A stretch of DNA of 64,000 nucleotides from DATAAP01 sp041690495 (GTDB lineage: Bacteria > Pseudomonadota > Alphaproteobacteria > CACIAM-22H2), in contig JAWLHE010000013.1 of the NCBI GenBank assembly GCA_041690495.1, forward strand, positions 1-64,000, read 5' to 3'. The translations under genes and the position numbers were made by a program. This document shows positions 63,496 through 64,000 of the stretch, in pieces; position 1 is the first letter of the stretch; each line of letters opens with the position of its first letter. Under the pieces are notes generated by a model. It was given only the letters and a program-made list of their open reading frames with translations. It was not told the DNA's origin and ran no database searches.

Positions 63496-63505
63496 GGCAA
63501 TACCG

Positions 63506-63682
63506 TCAGAGGACCGCGGGCGGTTCGGCAGGCTTGCCCGGCGCGTCCGGCGGCGGCATGCCGGGCTGCTGCTTCGGCGGCATGGTCGGCGGCACGCGCG
63601 GCGGTTCGTCCATCGGTGGTTTCGGCGCCTTTTCCGGGCGCGGCGGCGTCGGACGTGTCGGCAAGCTGATCCGTTCGTTCAC
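63506..63682 (-). CDS. Small proline-rich hypothetical protein
   Basis: A 58-codon frame from a GTG reads ERISLPTRPTPPRPEKAPKP and is Pro-rich to its end. The frame is open upstream to 63763, where an ATG also exists. There is no clear ribosome-binding site for either start. Its position just before the 59-residue frame suggests a pair, but confidence is low. Confidence 0.35.
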   Translation of the reverse strand: MNERISLPTRPTPPRPEKAPKPPMDEPPRVPPTMPPKQQPGMPPPDAPGKPAEPPAVL

Positions 63683-63858
63683 GGGGGGAAGGCCCTGCGT
63701 TGCTGCGATGCCGGAGCAACGGTCGCGGCGGCGATGCGTTCCGTACAGCCGAGCTGGCACCATCAGCGTGTCGCAGGCGTCACACTGCGGCCTTTTTGCG
63801 GCGTGAATGACGCACGCGAGGGAACGACCGCATCCCGGACGACGTTTGCCTTAGCCCG

Positions 63859-64000
63859 ATGAGCAGGACCACGGCGATGGAAACCCCAATGTCGCACCGT
63901 GACGCTGGAGAAAACCGGCCCCACGCGGCTCCAGACCAGGCCGCCGCCCCCAACCTGCATCTCCTCGAGCTTTACCGGCTCCAGCCTCTGCCCGATGAGT
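63859..64000 (+). CDS. Truncated coding region at the right edge
   Basis: From an ATG at 63859 a frame of 47 codons runs to the window edge. It reads polar and Ala/Pro-rich at first and ends with NLHLLELYRLQPLPDE, an amphipathic helix. This could be the start of a longer protein. I cannot name it. Confidence 0.35.
   Translation, partial: MSRTTAMETPMSHRDAGENRPHAAPDQAAAPNLHLLELYRLQPLPDE

Noticed and set aside
63283..63669. 128-codon open frame on the plus strand near the right end
   Set aside because: It is Ala/Arg-rich with no domain; the minus-strand Pro-rich frames have more plausible composition.

Overview
The window is GC-rich (by eye about 65 %), densely coded DNA that looks like an alphaproteobacterial chromosome. 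The grounds are a complete Tad/Flp pilus locus in Caulobacter-like cpa order, an RpoH with the alphaproteobacterial sequence pattern, HWE and HisKA_2 type histidine kinases, a short LdtR-like MarR regulator, a hisZ-purA pair and tcuAB. I cannot assign a genus.

Layout. (1) 1-3.2 kb: the 5' end of glmU on the minus strand and a divergent glmM (amino-sugar precursors of the cell wall), then a DUF2336 gene closed by a strong terminator. (2) 3.2-18.5 kb: a MarR regulator and the Tad pilus locus. The minus-strand run is flp, cpaA, cpaB, cpaC, cpaD, cpaE, tadA, tadB, tadC, mostly with 1-4 nt overlaps. It is flanked by tadD and two TadE-like minor pilins on one side and a VWA-type TadG on the other. 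Three components have unusual architecture: the secretin CpaC carries a RodZ C-terminal-like (DUF4115) domain and a very long Ala/Pro linker, TadA has a duplicated N-terminal domain, and TadG has a beta-rich insertion. (3) 18.5-27.1 kb: mixed housekeeping and envelope genes (ribosome hibernation factor, aldo/keto reductase, pentapeptide-repeat protein, OmpA/DUF4398 lipoproteins, PsiF-like repeat protein, ArfB, two small cytochromes c, CBS-CBS-BON protein). (4) 27.4-38.5 kb: a multi-PAS HWE sensor kinase, a five-gene glycosyltransferase/methyltransferase cluster, an HPP-family membrane protein and tcuAB. (5) 38.5-50.7 kb: an accessory region with gene remnants, a two-gene type III-like restriction-modification system, tRNA-Glu, a large zinc-ribbon transposase-like protein, a GNAT and repeat-rich intergenic DNA. 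(6) 50.7-62.0 kb: core genes again: a hybridless sensor kinase, a three-gene overlapping run (membrane protein, JAMM protease, threonine aldolase), rluD, rpoH, a fatty-acid desaturase behind a GAF histidine kinase, a Crp/Fnr regulator, purA and hisZ. (7) 62-64 kb: TRAP-transporter permease remnants, small hypothetical genes and a truncated gene at the right edge.

The most notable candidates are the domain-level changes in the pilus machine (DUF4115-secretin fusion, TadA duplication) and the zinc-ribbon DDE-like protein directly upstream of tRNA-Glu. I found no CRISPR array, rRNA or prophage. All family assignments come from reading motifs by eye; no database search was run.
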